Assembly (NCBI RefSeq): GCF_000832305.1
Contig: NZ_CP010536.1
Coordinates: 1,674,001-1,738,000, forward strand
Direction: 5' to 3'
Origin: Cupriavidus basilensis
GTDB lineage: Bacteria > Pseudomonadota > Gammaproteobacteria > Burkholderiales > Burkholderiaceae
Length of the DNA: 64,000 bases
Position numbers and translations under genes: made by a program. The notes beneath the pieces are model-generated. The model saw nothing but the letters and a program-made list of their open reading frames with translations, searched no databases and was not told where the DNA came from. Positions within the stretch are counted from its first letter, which is position 1, and each line of letters opens with the position of its first letter. Of this stretch, positions 10,301-18,597 are shown one piece after another.

Positions 10301-10833
10301 ATCAGGCCGCCACGCACGCTGTACTCGCCGGGCCGCATCACGGCGCTGACATGCTCATAGCCGGCCAGCGTGAACTGTGCCTTGAGCGCGGCTTCATCCA
10401 GCTTCTCGCCCTGCTTGAAGAAGAAGGTGTAGGCCGCCAGGAAGGCGGGCGGCGCCAGCCGGTAGAGCGCGGTCTGCGCCGGCACCAGCATGATGTCGCA
10501 CTGGCCGCCCTGGATGTCGTGCAGCGTGGCAAGCCGCTCCGAGACCAGGTCCTGGTGCGGCGAGAAGCTGTCGTAGGGCAAGGTTTCCCAGTCGGGCAGC
10601 AGGCGCACCCGCAGGCTAGGGGCGAACCAGGGGATTTCCTCGGCCAGCCGCTGCGCGTCGACCGCGTTGGCGCACACCACTGCCAGCATCGGCACACGCT
10701 CGCGGTGCTGGCTGGCGTAGGCGGCCAGCGCCAGGGCGTCGGCGGAACCGGGCAGGCCGGACACGGTATAGCGCTGGCCGGCCTTGACCAAGGGGAGGTT
10801 GGCGAAGGGGACGGGGCGATTGGCTTCAGGCAT
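7372..10833 (-). CDS. mfd: Transcription-repair coupling factor
   Basis: 1,153 residues, the usual Mfd length. Recognisable parts in order are: a UvrB-homology N-terminal region; an RNA-polymerase-interacting/CarD-like domain (LKIGDPVVHSEHGIGRY, about residue 490); helicase motif I DRLVCGDVGFGKTEVA; DEEH (VIDEEHRFGV); the TATPIPRTL motif; and a helicase C-terminal GRVGRS motif. Mfd displaces stalled RNA polymerase from lesions and recruits UvrA. I chose the ATG at 10833 (MPEANRP), since the longer reading adds 50 Arg/Pro-rich residues unlike the family. It is divergent from ispD across about 265 bases. Confidence 0.95.
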   Translation of the reverse strand: MPEANRPVPFANLPLVKAGQRYTVSGLPGSADALALAAYASQHRERVPMLAVVCANAVDAQRLAEEIPWFAPSLRVRLLPDWETLPYDSFSPHQDLVSERLATLHDIQGGQCDIMLVPAQTALYRLAPPAFLAAYTFFFKQGEKLDEAALKAQFTLAGYEHVSAVMRPGEYSVRGGLIDLFPMGSPLPYRIDLFGNEIETIRAFDPDTQRSLYPVKEVRLLPGREFPLDDAARTAFRGRWRELFEGDPSKSTIYKDIGNGVPSAGIEYYLPLFFESSATVFDYLPANSQLAFAGDVPDAIRRFWADTTQRYNFMRHDRERPLLPPAALFLSEEQFFTGAKPLARLVLQGTATGDTVPLAESLPDVSVNRRAEDPLVNLEALLLKKDRRVLMCADSAGRRETLLQLFGESGLRPQPIDDYAAFLAGDSHFSIVVAPLQSGFAVPSAQGIEPLAFVTEAELYAGTARRTGRRKQEQASAVDSMVRDLAELKIGDPVVHSEHGIGRYQGLVSLDLGQGEEEFLHLDYEKGSKLYVPVHQLHVISRYSGADPDTAPLHSLGSGQWDRAKRRAAQQIRDTAAELLNLYARRALRQGHAFELTPKDYEKFAESFGFEETPDQAAAIAAVIADMTSGKPMDRLVCGDVGFGKTEVALRAAFVAVMGGKQVAILAPTTLLAEQHFQNLSDRFAEWPVRIVELSRFKTKKEIDGAIKQINDGTADIVIGTHKMLSDDVKFQRLGLVVIDEEHRFGVRQKEMLKTLRAEVDVLTLTATPIPRTLGMALEGLRDFSVIATAPQKRLAIKTFVRREEDGVVREAILRELKRGGQVYFLHNEVDTIENKRAKLAELVPEARIAVAHGQMHERELERVMRDFVARRDNILLCTTIIETGIDVPTANTILIHRADKFGLAQLHQLRGRVGRSHHQAYAYMLVHDVEGLSKLAQRRLEAIQQMEELGSGFYLAMHDLEIRGAGEVLGDKQSGEIHEIGFQLYTDMLNAAVKSLKAGKEPDLMAPLAVTTEINLGTPALLPSDYCTDVHERLSLYKRLANCEAAERVDDIQEELIDRFGRLPPQAQALIETHRLRIAAVPLGVRKIDASDAAISMQFLPNPPIDAMKIIDLVQKNRHIKLAGQDKLRIEAKMPDVAVRAQTIKHTLRQLA

Positions 10834-11098
10834 CGGGTACGGGCTGGCTTGTTGACGGCTTTCAGGCGTTGCGGGGCAAAAAGAGCGCGGCGATGCAACA
10901 GCAACACCCCGCCGGCATAGCGGGCGGGGCGTGGGCGAAGCATGCGGCGCCGGGCGGGCGCTCGCGCTGATCGACGCCCGCATGTCCGCGAGCGAAGGCC
11001 GTATTATAGAATGCGCTCCGAATCCGCGTTTTCAATGCCGCGCTTCCCGCTCCCCTGCCCATGGCGGGGGCCCTGAAGCCTTGCGCCGTGCTCTTGGC

Positions 11099-11905
11099 AT
11101 GGCGCTTACCTTGTCCCTCACGCTATCCGTGTCTGCTCGCCGATTTGCCCTGATTCCCTGTGCCGGTACCGGCAGCCGCGCGGGCGGCAGCCTGCCCAAG
11201 CAATACCAGACCGTGGCCGGCCGGCCGATGATCTGGTACGCGCTCGCCGCTTTCGCCGCCTGTGATGCCATCAGCGCCACCGCGCTGGTGCTGGCGCCCG
11301 ACGATATGCCGCTGGAGTCCCGCTTCGGCGCGGCGGCGTTTGCCGGCCTGCGTTTTGACACTGCCTTCGTGGGTGGCGATACGCGCCATGCCTCGGTGCT
11401 GGCTGGCCTGCATCACCTGGCGCAACTCGGCGCCACGGACCGCGACTGGGTGCTGGTGCATGATGCGGCCCGCCCGGGCCTGACGCCCGCCATGATCCAC
11501 GCGCTGGTGCGCGCGGTGGAGGGCGACGGCGCACACGAAGACGAAGACGGCCCCGACGCGGCCATTGGCGGCATCCTGGCGGTGCCGGTGCCCGATACGC
11601 TCAAGCGCGCCGATGCGCCTCCCGGCGGGCAGCCGGCGGCAGTGGTGCGCATCGGCGCCACGGTCTCGCGCGAGGGCTTGTGGCAGGCGCAGACCCCGCA
11701 GATGTTCCGCCTCGGTGTTTTGCGCCAGGCGCTGCAGGAAGCGCTGGCCGCGGGCGCCGTGGTGACCGACGAGGCCAGCGCGATCGAGCGGCTGGGCCTG
11801 CATCCGCGCCTGGTCAATGGCTCGCTGCGCAATTTCAAAGTGACCTACCCCGAGGATTTCGCGCTGGCCGAATTGCTGCTGGGCGAGGGTGCCGGCAAGC
11901 CCTGA
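11099..11905 (+). CDS. ispD: 2-C-methyl-D-erythritol 4-phosphate cytidylyltransferase
   Basis: 268 residues. The nucleotide-binding loop [14 protein letters not shown] followed by PKQYQ lies at about residues 17-37. [10 protein letters not shown] motif and a late QTPQMF motif identify IspD, which makes CDP-methylerythritol in the MEP isoprenoid pathway. The ATG at 11099 gives a protein slightly longer than the usual 230-240 residues. A downstream GTG near 11129 is an alternative start. A candidate AT-rich -10 region (TATTATAGAAT) lies at 11002-11012. It is followed by ispF in the standard order. Confidence 0.9.
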   Translation: MALTLSLTLSVSARRFALIPCAGTGSRAGGSLPKQYQTVAGRPMIWYALAAFAACDAISATALVLAPDDMPLESRFGAAAFAGLRFDTAFVGGDTRHASVLAGLHHLAQLGATDRDWVLVHDAARPGLTPAMIHALVRAVEGDGAHEDEDGPDAAIGGILAVPVPDTLKRADAPPGGQPAAVVRIGATVSREGLWQAQTPQMFRLGVLRQALQEALAAGAVVTDEASAIERLGLHPRLVNGSLRNFKVTYPEDFALAELLLGEGAGKP

Positions 11906-11994
11906 CCGGCATCCTCGCGCATTCCCGGCTAATCCAACCCATCCTTATTCATCCCGATCCATCCCCGTTCCGATCCTGAAGGAGAATTGCTCCC

Positions 11995-12504
11995 ATGACC
12001 CCATTCGATATCCGCGTCGGCCAAGGCTATGACGTGCACGCGCTGGTGCCGGGCCGTAAGCTCATCCTGGGCGGCGTGGACATTCCCCATGACCGCGGCC
12101 TGCTAGGCCATTCCGATGCGGACGCGCTGCTCCACGCCATCACCGATGCGCTGTTCGGCGCGGCCGGCCTGGGCGACATCGGCCGCCACTTTCCCGACAC
12201 CGATCCGCGCTTTGCCGGCGCGGACAGCCGTGTCCTGCTGCGCGAGGCCGCGCGCCGCGTGCGTGAGGCAGGCTATGAAATCGGTAACGTGGATGCGACG
12301 GTGATCGCGCAGGCGCCAAAGCTCGCGCCGCATATCGGCGCCATGGTGGCGAACCTGGCGGAGGACCTGGGCTTGGCCCCCGCCAGTTGCAACGTCAAGG
12401 CCAAGACCAATGAGAAGCTGGGCTTCGAGGGGCGTCAGGAAGGTATCGTTGCGCAAGCCGTGGTGCTGATCTGGCGCGGCACCATCGTCTCCCCGCAGGA
12501 TTGA
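11995..12504 (+). CDS. ispF: 2-C-methyl-D-erythritol 2,4-cyclodiphosphate synthase
   Basis: 169 residues, the normal length. The zinc-binding GYDVHAL motif (Asp13, His15), [18 protein letters not shown] (including His47) and the C-terminal [11 protein letters not shown] segment are all present. IspF cyclises CDP-ME 2-phosphate in the MEP pathway. A Shine-Dalgarno sequence (AAGGAGA) precedes the ATG at 11995. A short C-rich ATCC-repeat leader separates it from ispD, with which it is probably cotranscribed. Confidence 0.95.
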   Translation: MTPFDIRVGQGYDVHALVPGRKLILGGVDIPHDRGLLGHSDADALLHAITDALFGAAGLGDIGRHFPDTDPRFAGADSRVLLREAARRVREAGYEIGNVDATVIAQAPKLAPHIGAMVANLAEDLGLAPASCNVKAKTNEKLGFEGRQEGIVAQAVVLIWRGTIVSPQD

Positions 12505-12510
12505 TGCGGG

Positions 12511-12533
12511 GCTGAGCGCCGCAGGCGCTCAGC
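12511..12533. terminator. Hairpin between convergent ispF and GNAT gene
   Basis: A perfect 9-bp stem (GCTGAGCGC / GCGCTCAGC) with a 5-base loop lies just after ispF and includes the last codons of the convergent acetyltransferase gene. It has no T-run, so its role as a terminator is likely but not certain. Confidence 0.5.
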
Positions 12534-13110
12534 TTCTGGCGGCCGCTCCGGCTGTGCCAGCGTGTTCGGGCGGGAGCGCGTAGCGGTAGTCGATCAGCCG
12601 GGCCATCGGGCCCGAGCGCGCACCGGCTTCGGTGCGTTTGACAAAACCCATCTGCTGGCACAGCTGGTTGGCGGATTTCATTTCCGGCATGGTGCGCACC
12701 AGCAGCGCGCCGGCGCCGATATCGCGCGCGCGCTGGATGCAGACTTGCATCAGCGTGCGGCCAAGCCCCAGTCCGCGAGCCTGCGGGCTGACCGCCAGCA
12801 GCCGGGCTTCCGGCAAGGCGAGCGTGATGGTGCTGCCGTCCAGCACCTGCAACGTGGCGCCGGGATGGCAGAACAACACCGCGCCGCTGATGCCGTGATC
12901 GGTTTCCGCCACCCACCACTCCATTTCCGAGGTCGACGCGGCCAGCACGGCTTTCATGCCTTGCTGGAAGGACTCGCGGCAATCCTCCATGATCTCCAGC
13001 TCATACTGGCCATAGGCTTGCTGGGTCACGGCGGCGATGTCGCCCCAGTCCTGCACGGTGGCGAGGCGGTAGTGAAAGCGAGGGGAGGTATGCGAAGGAA
13101 GGGTGCTCAT
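12529..13110 (-). CDS. GNAT-family N-acetyltransferase
   Basis: 193 residues with one GNAT domain. The acetyl-CoA-binding motif A is seen as LLAVSPQARGLGLGRTLM (about residues 104-121), followed by a C-terminal N-x-x-C-x-x-x-GF motif (about 147-156). Members acetylate amines on small molecules or proteins. The substrate cannot be predicted. It is cytoplasmic, converges on ispF and lies downstream of ahpD on the same strand. Confidence 0.8.
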   Translation of the reverse strand: MSTLPSHTSPRFHYRLATVQDWGDIAAVTQQAYGQYELEIMEDCRESFQQGMKAVLAASTSEMEWWVAETDHGISGAVLFCHPGATLQVLDGSTITLALPEARLLAVSPQARGLGLGRTLMQVCIQRARDIGAGALLVRTMPEMKSANQLCQQMGFVKRTEAGARSGPMARLIDYRYALPPEHAGTAGAAARS

Positions 13111-13235
13111 GGCAGAGGGGGCGAAGGCTATGACCTTGCTGGATTGTAGGCCCTTCGGTGCACAAATGCAGTCAGTGAATTACCGACTTGGCGCGTTGGC
13201 AACAGGCTTGCGCTGACGCGCGCGGCATGCTGGGC

Positions 13236-13265
13236 AAGCCCCGCCGGCCTTGCGCGGCGGGGCTT
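13236..13265. terminator. Hairpin downstream of ahpD
   Basis: A 10-bp perfect stem (AAGCCCCGCC / GGCGGGGCTT) with a 10-base loop lies downstream of ahpD and before the GNAT gene. There is no clear U-tract on the minus strand, so it is a probable but not classical terminator. Confidence 0.5.
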
Positions 13266-13294
13266 TCGGGGAAGTACCGGAAGCACCATGCAGG

Positions 13295-13323
13295 GCCGTG
13301 CCGTGCCGTGCCGTGCCGTGCCG
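13295..13323. repeat. 5-bp tandem repeat (CCGTG)
   Basis: About five exact copies of a 5-bp unit (CCGTG) lie in the gap between ahpD and the GNAT gene. This is a simple sequence repeat outside coding sequence. Confidence 0.8.
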
Positions 13324-13376
13324 GGCCGGCGCCTGCCTGCCGCAGTCCCGCAGGTCCGCAGGCCCTCGATACGGCT

Positions 13377-13898
13377 TTATTCCGCCGCGATGACGTTGGC
13401 AGCTGCCACGACCACGGCGGCAATGCGGCCCACGTCGCGCAGTTGCTGCGCGCTCATGCCTTGCTCGTTCTTGAGCAGCGCATAGTGCGACTTGATGCAG
13501 AAATGGCATTTGCCGACGATGGATGCGGCCAGCGCGTACATCTCGAAGCGGCGCTTGTCCACGCCGCCGTGCGTGGCGTATGCATTCATGCGCAGGCCAG
13601 CCGGTTGCGTCGCCAGATCCTGGTCGTCGGCCATTTCCACGAACGGATACCAGACGTTGTTCATGCCCATCAGCGCGGAGGCGGTGAGCACGGCATTGGT
13701 TTCCTCGGGCGACAGCACGCCCGCGTTGCGGATCGCGTCGACGATCACGCGGCTCTTGGCGGCAAACGCCGCGGCCAGCGCCACGGCCACCGCATCGTTG
13801 CCCTCGAGCGAGGAGCGGGCGATGGTGCCGTCGAGGTTCAGGCGGATATCCTTGGCGTAGTCAGGAATAAGGCCTTTAATCGTGCTGAGGAATTCCAT
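13377..13898 (-). CDS. ahpD: Alkyl hydroperoxide reductase-partner protein AhpD
   Basis: 173 residues, all-helical carboxymuconolactone-decarboxylase fold. The redox centre is a Cys131-His-Phe-Cys134 pair with His138, the AhpD catalytic arrangement. In mycobacteria AhpD passes reducing equivalents from lipoamide (via dihydrolipoamide enzymes) to AhpC. Its neighbour upstream is an AhpC whose C terminus has the matching Cys-Pro-Cys. A strong terminator-like hairpin separates the two genes, so ahpD may be expressed at a lower level than ahpC. Confidence 0.9.
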   Translation of the reverse strand: MEFLSTIKGLIPDYAKDIRLNLDGTIARSSLEGNDAVAVALAAAFAAKSRVIVDAIRNAGVLSPEETNAVLTASALMGMNNVWYPFVEMADDQDLATQPAGLRMNAYATHGGVDKRRFEMYALAASIVGKCHFCIKSHYALLKNEQGMSAQQLRDVGRIAAVVVAAANVIAAE

Positions 13899-13925
13899 AC
13901 AAATCTCCTATCGGTAAGGTCTCAA

Positions 13926-13947
13926 AAAACCCGCCATGGCGGGTTTT
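13926..13947 (-). terminator. Rho-independent terminator between ahpC and ahpD
   Basis: The stem is an AAAACCCGCC / GGCGGGTTTT perfect inverted repeat with a 2-base loop. On the minus strand the 3' arm runs into six T residues. It lies after ahpC and before ahpD, so it should stop or attenuate transcription between them. Confidence 0.8.
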
Positions 13948-14039
13948 GAGGCGCGGGCCGAAGCCCGGCGCGCAGATCGTCACAAATCGCCGGCAATCTC
14001 TCGCCGGCCGTTTGTGCAGCATGTCAGCGGGTCGACAGC

Positions 14040-14588
14040 TTACAGCGTGGCACCGCCAACAGCGCGGTTGCACGGGCACAGCTCGTCGGTTTGCAGGCCG
14101 TCGAGGATACGCAGCACTTCGTCCGGGTTGCGGCCGACGTTCAGGTTGTTTACCGACACGTGCTGGATGACATTGTCCGGATCGACGACGAAGGTAGCGC
14201 GCAGGGCGACGCCGGCAGCCTGGTCACGCACGCCGAGCTGGTCGATCAGCGAGCCGGTCACGTCGGCGAATTGCCATTGGTCCAGCTTGTTCAGGTCCTT
14301 GTGCTCACGGCGCCATGCCAGCTTCACGAATTCGTTGTCGGTCGAGCCGCCCAGCACGATCGCGTCGCGGTCGGCGAAGTCGCCGTTGAGCTTGGCGAAA
14401 GCAACGATTTCGGTCGGGCACACGAAGGTGAAATCCTTCGGGTAGAAGTAAATGATCTTCCACTTGCCTTCGAACGACTTTTCGGTGATGTCTTCAAAGG
14501 CCGACTGGCCGTTCTCTTCGTGGTTGTTGAAACCCGGCTTGACACCGACGACGTGGAAGGCTTCGATCTTGTCACCAACGGTCTTCAT
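14040..14588 (-). CDS. ahpC: AhpC-type 2-Cys peroxiredoxin
   Basis: 182 residues. The peroxidatic Cys57 sits in DFTFVCPTE, and two more cysteines form a C-terminal Cys171-Pro-Cys173. This three-cysteine pattern is that of mycobacterial-type AhpC, which is reduced through AhpD rather than AhpF. It detoxifies hydrogen peroxide, alkyl peroxides and peroxynitrite in the cytoplasm. I start at the ATG at 14588 (MKTVGDK), preceded by CAGGAG. The 46 codons further upstream are unlike the family. ahpD lies downstream after a terminator. Confidence 0.92.
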   Translation of the reverse strand: MKTVGDKIEAFHVVGVKPGFNNHEENGQSAFEDITEKSFEGKWKIIYFYPKDFTFVCPTEIVAFAKLNGDFADRDAIVLGGSTDNEFVKLAWRREHKDLNKLDQWQFADVTGSLIDQLGVRDQAAGVALRATFVVDPDNVIQHVSVNNLNVGRNPDEVLRILDGLQTDELCPCNRAVGGATL

Positions 14589-14887
14589 AGACTGCTCCTG
14601 GATACGGTTGAAGAGAGACGCTCGCGCCGCAAGCCAGGCCATCCCCAACGGATAAGGCCAGGCCGCCGCGCAACGAACATGGATTATGCGGCATCCCCGG
14701 GGGGCGGGGCTAATTGATATTCTCAAAGAGCCCGATAGCCAGGCGCGGGGCGCCGCACATCCGGCAAGCGCGGGCGCCGATTAGTGATGTTGGCGCTGCC
14801 ATGTTGCCGCGCGATGTCAGCCGCGGGGTTCGCGGCCGGCCCTGCCGGAACGGCGAGTCTACCCCAGCAGGGCCGCCTTCGTGAACC
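14589..14887. other. ahpC upstream region, no gene seen
   Basis: This 299-base gap lies between the MFS gene and ahpC. It should hold the ahpC promoter. It contains no convincing open reading frame. I looked for an OxyR site and saw only weak half-site resemblance near 14715-14745, so I do not call one. Confidence 0.5.
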
Positions 14888-16189
14888 TCAGGCAGTCTTG
14901 GCTGCGGGCTCGACATAGGCATGCTGCCGTCCGCCGCGGAAAATCACCAGTGTGGCGATCAGCCCGCATGCAGCGGCAAACATCAGCCACAGGCCAGGCG
15001 CGGCCTTGTTGCCGGTGCTGTGGATCAGGTAGGTCGAGATGGCCGGCGTGAAGCCGCCGAACAGGGCCGTGGCCAGGCTATACGCCAGCGAGAAGCCCGC
15101 CGTGCGCACCGCGGGCGGCATCACTTCGGTCAGGGTCACCACCATCGCGCCGTTGTAGCTGCCGTACAGGAAGGACAGCCACAGCTCGACCATCAGCAGG
15201 CGGCCGAACGACGGCTCCGCCACCAGCCACGACACCGCCGGATAGGCCGTGAGCAATGTGAGGATGGTGAAGATCACCAGCAGCGGCTTGCGGCCCACGC
15301 GGTCCGACAAGGCGCCCATCAGCGGCAGCCAGATGAAGTTGGACAGCCCCACGCACATGGTGACGATCAGGTTGTCGACGTCGTCGAGCTTGAGCACGGT
15401 CTTGCCGAAGGTCGGGGTGTATGCGGTGATCATGTAGAACGACACCGTCGTCATCACAACCATCATGCAACCGGCCACGATGATGCGCCAGTTCTCCATC
15501 ATCGAGCGATAGATCTCGCTGATGCTGGGGCGATGCTTGCGGGTCTTGAACTCTTCGGTTTCTTCCAGCGAGCGGCGGATCAGGAAGAGGAACGGCACGA
15601 TCAGGCAGCCGATCAGGAACGGAATGCGCCAGCCCCATTCGCCCATTTCCTCGGGCGACAGCATCGAGTGCAGCACCACGCCGAGCAGGCCGGCAAAGAT
15701 CACCGCCACCTGCTGGCTGGCCGATTGCCAGGCCACGTAGAAGCCTTTCTTGCCGGGCTTGGCGATTTCCGCCAGGTACACCGACACACCGCCCAGCTCA
15801 ACGCCGGCGGAGAAGCCCTGCAGCAGCCGGCCCGCCAGCACCAGCAACGGTGCGGCCACGCCGATCGACGCATAGCCAGGCACGCAGGCGATCAGAAGGG
15901 TGCCGAGCGCCATCAGGACCAGCGTCATGATCAGGCCCTTGCGGCGGCCGTGGTGATCGATGTATGCGCCCAGGATGATGGCGCCGAGCGGACGCATCAG
16001 GAAGCCCGCGCCGAAGGTCGCGAGCGAGAGCATCAGCGAGGCGAACTCGTTGCCGCTGGGGAAAAACGTCTTGGCGATGGCGGCGGCGTAGAAGCCGTAC
16101 ACCATGAAGTCGTACATTTCGAGGAAGTTGCCGCTGACAACGCGGAACACGGTGCGGAACCCGTGTTGCTGGGAGGGGGAGCTTGACAT
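14888..16189 (-). CDS. MFS transporter, MHS family (citrate/dicarboxylate-proton symporter-like)
   Basis: 433 residues and about 12 membrane segments. MHS features include the N-terminal [17 protein letters not shown] segment, DHHGRRKGL in the loop after helix 2, and DRVGRKPLL in the second half. It is related to CitA/ShiA/ProP-like proton symporters for organic acids and other metabolites at the inner membrane. It stands alone between ahpC and the gene-free repeat region, so the context gives no substrate. Confidence 0.85.
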   Translation of the reverse strand: MSSSPSQQHGFRTVFRVVSGNFLEMYDFMVYGFYAAAIAKTFFPSGNEFASLMLSLATFGAGFLMRPLGAIILGAYIDHHGRRKGLIMTLVLMALGTLLIACVPGYASIGVAAPLLVLAGRLLQGFSAGVELGGVSVYLAEIAKPGKKGFYVAWQSASQQVAVIFAGLLGVVLHSMLSPEEMGEWGWRIPFLIGCLIVPFLFLIRRSLEETEEFKTRKHRPSISEIYRSMMENWRIIVAGCMMVVMTTVSFYMITAYTPTFGKTVLKLDDVDNLIVTMCVGLSNFIWLPLMGALSDRVGRKPLLVIFTILTLLTAYPAVSWLVAEPSFGRLLMVELWLSFLYGSYNGAMVVTLTEVMPPAVRTAGFSLAYSLATALFGGFTPAISTYLIHSTGNKAAPGLWLMFAAACGLIATLVIFRGGRQHAYVEPAAKTA

Positions 16190-16510
16190 GTTGCTGGTGT
16201 CTCTCGCTGTTGCCGCCGGTTGGTTCCGGCGGCTTGATTTTGATCGGGCGCCAGAGGGGGGCGGCTTCCCCTTTTTTGGGGAAATGGCCTTGGCTGGGCT
16301 TGGTCTTGGGGGGTGCTGCTAATGGCGGCAAGTTTGCGCCGGGGGGGCTGTCATTACGCTGTCAAATGGCTTTCAGTTTGATATCAAACGCTGTCGAAAG
16401 CCTGTCAGTGGGATGAAGGGGGATGGGGGGATTAGGGTTAGTACGGAGGGGTGTGATTTTTTGGTAACTTGGGGGGCTGTATGTGCAACTGTATTTGCAA
16501 CTTTATGTGC

Positions 16511-16830
16511 GACGGCTTAACTGCCACTTCAAGGTCAAAGGCTGAAAGTCAAAGGCAGTTTCACCTCCCCTGCGGGGAGGCGACCTACTTTCTTGGCTCG
16601 CCAAGAAAGTAGGCAAAGAAGCGACCCGGATGGGGCGAAAGACCCCTCGTCGCCGGACGAAAAGAGCGGCCGGAGGCCAAACTCGCATCGCCTTAAGGCG
16701 ATACTCAAACATGGCCTCCTCGTTTCCGCTCTTTTCGCCCGACGACGAGGCGCCCCATAACGGGAGTTGAAAGGCAGACGGCTCGCTGCGCATCGCGCTC
16801 GGGTGATTGCCGCCTGGGGGCGGAAATCAC
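16511..16830 (-). repeat. Structured intergenic repeat, copy 1 (minus orientation)
   Basis: One of two opposed copies in a 1,045-base gene-free stretch (16190-17234). It contains a chain of hairpins: 16803-16830; a large nested hairpin with outer arms 16646-16669 and 16726-16749 around the 16-base palindrome ATCGCCTTAAGGCGAT (16687-16702); a 14-bp hairpin 16584-16613 (CCTACTTTCTTGGC arm); and 16564-16580. The outer arms differ in sequence from copy 2 but still pair. The open reading frames across it are low-complexity shadows. I recall similar palindromic elements dispersed in Ralstonia/Burkholderia genomes but know no established function. Confidence 0.85.
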
Positions 16831-16880
16831 GGCTACACCGAATGGTGATCTGAGGACATCGCTCTAGCGCTGGGTCGGCC

Positions 16881-17179
16881 GTGTTTCCCGCCTGGAGGCG
16901 GGAAACACCCAAGCGCGATGCGAAGCGAGCCGTGAAGGTTCACCCAGGCCGTATGGGGCGCCTCGGGATTTCACCAAAAGAGCGGAGAAGAGGGACCCAT
17001 GTCTGAGTATCGCCTTAAGGCGATGCGAGTTTGGGTCCCGGCCGCTCTTTTGGTGAAATCCCGAGGGGGTGTCGCCCCATCCGGCGCGCCTTTTTTGCCT
17101 ACTTTTTTGGCAAGACAAAAAAGTAGGTCGCCGCGCCGCAGGCGTGGTGAAACTGCAGTTGAATTTGCAGTTAAGCCAT
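16881..17179 (+). repeat. Structured intergenic repeat, copy 2 (plus orientation)
   Basis: Inverted partner of the copy at 16511-16830. Its hairpins are: 16881-16908 (perfect 12-bp stem); a nested hairpin with a perfect 25-bp outer stem, 16961-16985 with 17042-17066, around the same 16-base palindrome at 17009-17024; and 17098-17127 (12-bp stem). The loop and core segments are nearly identical to copy 1, while several stem segments are different sequences that preserve pairing. Confidence 0.85.
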
Positions 17180-17234
17180 TGAATCTGAAGCTGATTTTGC
17201 GGTTGCGGTTGCAGTTGCAGCCAACCTATCAACC

Positions 17235-18584
17235 CTATGCTCGCCTGAAAAACGCACTAACCACCAACCCAGTCGCCGGCGGCGGCCGATTCGCCAACAT
17301 CAATCTTCCCCCATTTCGCTGCAAGATCCGATTAACGATCGACATCCCCAGCCCGGCGCCCTTGGCTTCGCTGCGTGCGCCATCGAGCCGGTAGAAGGGC
17401 CGGGTCAGCAAGGGCAATTGCGCTTCCGGCACGCCGCTGCCGTGGTCGGCCACGGTCAGCACGGCTTCCTTGTCTTCGATGCGGGTGCTGATCTCGACCA
17501 CGGCTACGCCGTTGTCTTCGTCCTTGGCGTAGCGGCGCGCGTTTTCGACCAGGTTGTCCAGGATCCGCTGGACTTCCATGCGGTTGGCGACGGCCATGAC
17601 GGGGTCGCCGGCGCGGACATGGACGCGTACGTCGTCGTGCGCGCCATAGACGCCGACGGCGTCTTGCACAAGTGCCGACAGGTCGACGGGTTCGACCGTT
17701 TCCAGCGCGGGGCGGGCGTAGTTGAGGAACTGGCCGATGATGGCGTCCATCTGTTCGATGTCGGCGATCATGGCTTCGCGCGTGGTGTTGTCCACGGGGG
17801 ACATCTCGGTTTCCAGCCGCAGGCGCGTCAGCGGCGTGCGCAGGTCGTGCGAGATGCCGGCCAGCATGACGACGCGGTCGTCGTCGAGCTGGCGCAGGTC
17901 GCGCACCATCTGGTTGAAGCTGTGGTTGGCCTGCGCCACTTCGCTGGCGCCGTGCTCAGGCAGTGTGGGTGGGTCGCCGCCGCCGCCGATGGCGCGTGCC
18001 GCGTTGGCCAGCCGCTTGAGCGGGTGGTTGACCAGCGACGTGATGAAGGCTGCGCCGATGATCGACAGCAATAGCGCGGCGATGCTCCACCAGAGCCACT
18101 GGATGCCGGGCACGCGCTCGAACCGTTCGGGGCTGATCGCCACCCAGTAATCGTCGCCCTCGATCTCGAAACTCACCCATACGCCGGGAATGTCGTTCAC
18201 GGTGGTGGCGATCACGGTCTCTTCGCCGAGCCGGCTGCGAATCTCCTGCTGCACCAGCTGGGTCAGGAAGGGGTTCGTGGTGGGCACGGAGAAATCGTCG
18301 TCTTTCTCGCGCGGGTAGACCTTGATGCCCTCGTTTTGCACCAGGTCGAGCAGCAGGAAACGCCGCCGCGCGGGATCGGAATAGAGCAGGGCGGCGCGCG
18401 TGAGCTTGACCACGCTGACCACTTGCATGGCGATCTGCTGGGCGCGCGGCGCACGTTCGAAGAGCCGATAGCTCTGGAACCAGATACCCAGCGAGATCGC
18501 CAGCAACAGGGCGATCAGCATGAAGGTTCGCCAGAACAGCGAACCGAACAGGCGCGTAGCCGTGCGGCTGATGACAGTCGCCAC
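17235..18584 (-). CDS. envZ: Sensor histidine kinase EnvZ
   Basis: 449 residues. It has two membrane helices (about 20-36 and 164-184) bounding a periplasmic domain, a HAMP linker near 185-235, a HisKA helix with phospho-acceptor His246 in AGISHDLRTPL, and a HATPase domain with the N-box (LDNLVENARRY) and GSGVPE / GAGLGM glycine boxes. It phosphorylates OmpR in response to envelope or osmotic conditions. It begins 13 bases after ompR, forming an operon. Its far end borders the repeat region. Confidence 0.9.
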   Translation of the reverse strand: MATVISRTATRLFGSLFWRTFMLIALLLAISLGIWFQSYRLFERAPRAQQIAMQVVSVVKLTRAALLYSDPARRRFLLLDLVQNEGIKVYPREKDDDFSVPTTNPFLTQLVQQEIRSRLGEETVIATTVNDIPGVWVSFEIEGDDYWVAISPERFERVPGIQWLWWSIAALLLSIIGAAFITSLVNHPLKRLANAARAIGGGGDPPTLPEHGASEVAQANHSFNQMVRDLRQLDDDRVVMLAGISHDLRTPLTRLRLETEMSPVDNTTREAMIADIEQMDAIIGQFLNYARPALETVEPVDLSALVQDAVGVYGAHDDVRVHVRAGDPVMAVANRMEVQRILDNLVENARRYAKDEDNGVAVVEISTRIEDKEAVLTVADHGSGVPEAQLPLLTRPFYRLDGARSEAKGAGLGMSIVNRILQRNGGRLMLANRPPPATGLVVSAFFRRA

Positions 18585-18597
18585 GATGCGCGGCGCC

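Noticed and set aside
14711..14745. OxyR binding site upstream of ahpC
   Set aside because: Only loose ATAG/CTAT half-sites are seen with wrong spacing. It could not be supported by eye.
16503..17394. Open frames in the 16.5-17.4 kb repeat region
   Set aside because: They run across hairpins and repeat copies, have no start context, and encode the Ser/Arg-rich products commonly mis-annotated over such palindromic repeats.
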